The notes beneath the pieces are model-generated. The model was not told the origin of the DNA, ran no database searches, and was given only the letters and a program-made list of their open reading frames with translations. Both the position numbers and the translations under genes were made by a program. Of a stretch of 64,000 bases of DNA, positions 60,799-64,000 are shown piece by piece. Numbering within the stretch: the first letter of the stretch is position 1; every line of letters begins with the position of its first letter. This DNA comes from Parasponia andersonii (taxonomy: Eukaryota > Streptophyta > Magnoliopsida > Rosales > Cannabaceae). The stretch lies in assembly GCA_002914805.1 (NCBI GenBank), contig JXTB01000002.1, positions 3,165,956 through 3,229,955 on the forward strand. Reading direction: 5' to 3'.

Positions 60799-61009
60799 CA
60801 GTTTGAAGACCCTTGAGGCTTCTGACCCTTCCGACTGTTGAGATAAGGGGCCGCTGCTACCAGATAGCAGACCCTTGGGGCCTCTGACCCCCAGCTGTCG
60901 TGGGCCGCTGTTCCCAGATAGCAGACCCTTGGGGCCTCTGACCCTCAGCTGTCGTGGGCCACTGTTCCTAGATAGCAGACCCTTGGGGCTTCTGACCCCC
61001 AGCTGTCGT
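60799..61009 (+). repeat. 54-bp tandem repeat, three full copies and one degenerate
   Basis: Exact copies begin at 60848, 60902 and 60956 with gggccnctg, and each contains agatagcagacccttggggc followed by ttctgacc or ctctgacc and agctgtcgt. A degenerate copy precedes them (60799-60847; agacccttgaggcttctgac). Tandem repeats of this sort are common in the untranslated or LTR regions of plant Tat/Ogre-type gypsy elements. Confidence 0.92.
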
Positions 61010-61491
61010 GGTCAGGGTCTGACTGGTCGGACCATCTGGGATCAGTGATGGGCTCAGCCCTAACCTTGGACGGCCCAAAGGCCGATGGCGAGATCATGTG
61101 CGATCCGCGTGGCCCTCCTTGTGGCACAAGGTTCGGGAACGGGTCCCACAACTGCCCCCATTTCCCTACTTGATAGATTCGTGTCTATCGAGTGGGGAAA
61201 CCGTCTCTTCGCTTCTCCAACCTAAGGGACGCACATGGCTCCCTTTTCCCGATGTGGTGATACGCCATCTCTCATCACGAGATCTGTTTGAATTTTGAAA
61301 TTCTGACTGCTCGGTTTCTTTTATTCTTTCCTCTTCCAGAAAAACTTTTCGGCTTCTCTCCTTTAAAAGCCGCAACTGTGTTTATCTGTCGTTTTACCAA
61401 AATTTTCAACCACCCTAATCTCACAACACCCCAAGGTTTCTGCTTCCTTTTCTTCCATAGATTCTCACTCTCCCAGTCGTCCTTCGGAACA

Positions 61492-63358
61492 ATGGCTTCG
61501 AATCAAAATCAGGAATTGCAATCTGTTATGGATTCAGAATTAGACTCATTGAGGAGGCAGCTCTGCTTTCCCGGAGGGGTGACGCTTCAACGAGTCAAAG
61601 GTCCCGCAGACTGGTACCTTCGACCCTGCGCCCCCGAGGGTTCCATCATCCTGGGCAGGAAGCACCTGGACTGCCTGCGATTCCCTCTTCCCCCTCTAAT
61701 CCATCAATTTTTTGCCCTGGGATCCACCCGATGCAACTGAATGCAAACGGGATTATGATTCTAATGGGGCTCTCTGTCCTGTCAGTTATCTATAACACGC
61801 ATATCGACCTGGAGGTGGTCTTCTATGCTTATAAACTTGTTCTCATTCCTAAGAAGGGCTCCTACCCCACTTTCTATCTCCAGCCGCTGCCTGGGCACCA
61901 CATCTTTTGGGGATTGCCACGGTCAGGCAAACAATGGGACTCTCACCAGGCTTTATGCCGTTGGAGGGGCGTGGTGCTCCCCTTGGGTGAACGGAGAACA
62001 TTTCCAAGTCCCCTCGGTCTTCCTGCAGAGTAAGCATCAGACTATGATCTTTGGGTCTGAGTTCTCTCATGATTTTATTGCTCATGTTACTTTGCCCTGT
62101 GCAGCCTCAGCAGAAGAAAGCAGGTTCGAGCCGCACCTGTCGGATGGGCGGCTCAAAAGTCTGGAGGGGATCATTATCTTCAGCTCTCCGGGGGAATGCT
62201 GGCACATTCAAGCTGTCCTCAACCCCCTGACGCTGAATCTGATGCCCAGGATGGTCTCATACCTCCCCTTTCCTTTGGATACCTGGGTCGTCACCAAGCA
62301 CCTGAGGAGTCGGCTCGACGCCTCCGCCCTGAACCGATTCCGCCGGGACGAAAGTGACCGGATCACCATGGTGAGTCGGCAGGTTGCGGCCTCAAGCTAG
62401 CTGGCGGGCACCAACGATCTGGTAGCGTCGTCAAACCACGAACTCGAGGAGGCCATGAGGCTGGTGGCCGCGGAGTGCATCAGGTTCCGCGAGGAAGAAA
62501 ACGCCGCCCCCAAAAGGGTTAGGGGTAAGTTTATTTTTAAATCTTTGAATCTTTGCGGGTCGGGCCGTGACCCCAGACTAACTTCGTCGTCTATTTTCCA
62601 CAGGCTCTGAGACGGGCCCGTCTGCTGGCCCTTCTCCCATCAAAGGGAGAGTCGCGGTGTCAAAAGCTCAAGTTAAGACATCCGCTGGCCGGCGCCTCGT
62701 GGTGCATACGGGGGGAGCAGAATCAGCGGTTCCTCATCCCGACGTTGGCGGGTCTCCAGCCGGGGGGCCGCTTGCCCTTCTAATCACGTGCGGGGAAGCG
62801 ACGACGCCTGGTCCGACCGGGGGGTCTGCAGCAGTGATCTCCCCCACCCCTGACTTCAGCTCGAAATCGAGTACCGCTAGCCTCGGTGGAGAGATCACCG
62901 AGCTCAGTGGGGGAGTTCCTAGACTGAAATCCAGACTCTCCTCTCCTCCTCCGGTCCTTGCAAAGCGGCAACGCGAGGTCGGCTCGTCAAATGAGGAAGA
63001 GAGCCGGGCGGGGAAGAGGGCAGGGTCGTCCTTTCGTCCGATAGTGACGATGATGGGGCGACGCTGACCCTTCTCAGGAGGAAGAGGTCGACACGCGGTG
63101 GCCAGACCGGAGGAGGTGTAACTCCTCCTCCCGTGCTTGGCGGCGCCCCTGACGGTCCCGGGTCTTCCTCTGTCCTTATCGCTTCTGCTCTGGAGGCGTG
63201 CCCGGCGGATGGGGAGGATGCCCTTATGGCCGTTGAGGAGGGGCCGTGTTCCCCGGGCGTAGATGGTGCATAAAGGAACGATTCGGCCACGGAGCCCGAG
63301 CTGGAGGTCCTCACTCCGGAGAATGTTGAGCTTCTCACTACCCGCACTCTCGCACAGG
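61492..63358 (+). pseudogene. Gypsy-type transposon ORF (Transposase_28-like), frameshifted
   Basis: The frame opens MASNQNQELQSVMDSELDSL. It continues into a block typical of the plant 'putative gypsy type transposon' domain (CLRFPLPPLIHQFFALG, then IHPMQLNANGIMILMGLSV, then YPTFYLQPLPGHHIFWGLPR). A one-base loss near 61721 breaks the frame between FFALG and IHPMQ. A second shift occurs between about 61920 and 61970 (before WCSPWVNGEHFQVPSVF). A stop lies at 62398-62400, a third shift near 63038, and a TAA at 63271. Splice signals suggest introns at about 62030-62104, 62524-62603 and 63359-63439. A Ser/Pro-rich, then acidic linker (62604-63270) follows the domain. At least four lesions make it non-functional. 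This family's biochemical role is not known. Confidence 0.7.
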
Positions 63359-63439
63359 TTTGTCACACTTGGGTGTTTTTTACATTTCTTCAATGTCTTT
63401 GATAGCTGCCGACCCCCTTCTTTGTTGCTTAATTTATAG

Positions 63440-64000
63440 CTGTCCGCCATCCGGTCTTTCTACTCTGCTCGTGTCAAGGGTCTGACCGAAGAGCTGAGCT
63501 CCCGTTCTGCACTGGCCGAGCGTAGCGTGGCCGCCCTCGCCGATTTGAGGTCTGATTTCGACGTATACCGGGGCCTCGAAGAAGCGAGGGTTAGCAGCGT
63601 GGTGGCGCATGCCATGAGTGTCGAAAAAGCCAGGAGCGAGGAGCTAGCGGTGAGATTAGCTCAGGCGGAGGCCGACGTGCTTGCTCAATCCGAAGCCGCT
63701 AGGTTGGCTCAAGGCGAGCTGAGGATCAAAGAGCAAGAGCTTCAGAGCACGGGAGCAGAGATGGGATTGGCCTTCATCGCTCGGGATCAGGCTGTCGAGG
63801 ATGCCAAGGAAGCGAGGAAGGCCGAGGCGGCGGCCAAGCTAGAAGCCCATGCTCTGCAACACAGGCTCGATCGGTCCCACGAGGTAAACCGACATCTTTT
63901 TCTGAACCATAAAAATCTGATGGGTGCTCAGGTGGAGGCATCTCGTAAACATTGCGCGGACCTCGCTGGTATTAATTCTTTGTTGGTCGACTTATCGCAG
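63440..64000 (+). CDS. Coiled-coil exon of the gypsy-type ORF, open to the window end
   Basis: After an intron acceptor (taatttatag at 63430-63439) the frame CTG TCC GCC is open without a stop for 187 codons to base 64000. It predicts one long alpha-helical coiled coil rich in A, E, R, L and Q (for example AERSVAALADLRSDF, ARLAQGELRIKEQEL, LEAHALQHRLDRSHE). This is the usual C-terminal part of the gag-like protein above. An internal GT at 63883 could start a further intron. It is part of the retroelement, not a host gene, and its end lies outside the window. Confidence 0.6.
   Translation, partial: MSAIRSFYSARVKGLTEELSSRSALAERSVAALADLRSDFDVYRGLEEARVSSVVAHAMSVEKARSEELAVRLAQAEADVLAQSEAARLAQGELRIKEQELQSTGAEMGLAFIARDQAVEDAKEARKAEAAAKLEAHALQHRLDRSHEVNRHLFLNHKNLMGAQVEASRKHCADLAGINSLLVDLSQ

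Larger units (their letters stand above)
60193..64000 (+). mobile_element. 5' part of a decayed Ty3/gypsy-type element (GC-rich), continues past the window
   Basis: Composition changes sharply here: from about 60.6 kb the sequence is GC-rich and CpG-containing, unlike the AT-rich surroundings. A leader or LTR-like segment (60193-61491) has TATA-like boxes (about 60451 and 60513) and a 54-bp tandem repeat. It is followed by an intron-containing frame of the 'putative gypsy type transposon' family and a coiled-coil exon. The left boundary (a TGTTGGAG at 60193) is a guess; no second LTR, primer binding site, protease or reverse transcriptase is visible in the window. Confidence 0.6.

Noticed and set aside
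62734..63450. 238-codon minus-strand frame at the right edge
   Set aside because: GC-rich DNA lowers stop frequency; the frame is antisense to the gypsy-type linker and intron, with compositionally biased Pro/Arg/Ser text.
1..64000. CRISPR arrays, operons, rRNA or tRNA genes, organelle insertions
   Set aside because: None seen. The tandem repeats present lack spacer-repeat structure, and the window is eukaryotic nuclear DNA.

Overview
This 64-kb window is AT-rich plant nuclear DNA from a eudicot, probably a rosid, although the species cannot be named from sequence alone. The evidence is long intron-rich genes with GT-AG introns and T-rich introns, plant-only gene families (ALWAYS EARLY, SnRK1 beta-gamma, a CW zinc-finger family, PLS-DYW PPR), and many decayed plant transposons. 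There is no bacterial, plastid or viral gene content.

Layout: (1) 1-3.0 kb is intergenic and holds a MITE-like inverted repeat and a TGGGCC-rich promoter. (2) 3.0-12.2 kb, plus strand, is a 19-coding-exon ALWAYS EARLY (LIN9/Mip130-like MuvB subunit) gene of 1157 aa. (3) 13.1-14.2 kb, minus strand, is a 4-exon gene for a 191-aa lysine-rich protein of unknown function, convergent with ALY. (4) 14.5 kb holds a LINE RNase H relic beside a long TA microsatellite. (5) 16.5-21.8 kb, minus strand, is a 13-exon SNF4-like SnRK1 regulatory subunit of 488 aa (CBM48 plus four CBS motifs). (6) 22.4-31.7 kb is a transposon and repeat desert with a probable 2.2-kb solo LTR, a three-copy 110-bp tandem array and other repeats. 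(7) 32.2-40.6 kb, plus strand, is an 11-exon CW-type zinc-finger protein of 1715 aa with a SINE in one intron. (8) 40.6-48.6 kb is intergenic and carries a compound repeat and a 1.69-kb Mutator-like element, with long terminal inverted repeats and a target duplication, that encloses a broken FAR1-like ORF. (9) 48.6-54.0 kb, plus strand, is an ELM2/SANT-like nuclear protein of 872 aa. (10) 55.4-57.3 kb, minus strand, is an intronless 602-aa PPR-DYW editing factor, separated from gene 9 by a MULE-type MITE. (11) 58.2 kb holds a copia-type 3' LTR relic. (12) 60.2-64 kb is GC-rich: the 5' part of a decayed Ty3/gypsy-type element with a 54-bp tandem repeat and a coiled-coil exon that runs off the window.

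The genes do not form a pathway. Three of the six encode probable chromatin or cell-cycle regulators (ALY, CW zinc finger, ELM2/SANT); one is an energy-sensing kinase subunit and one an organelle RNA editing factor. I did not find a convincing undescribed biological system. The most informative structures are the MULE with its decayed FAR1-like gene, the solo LTR beside a paralogous empty site, the inverted-plus-direct compound repeat at 43.7-44.2 kb, and the GC-AG intron in ALY. Exon boundaries were worked out by hand from splice signals, reading phase and remembered family motifs.
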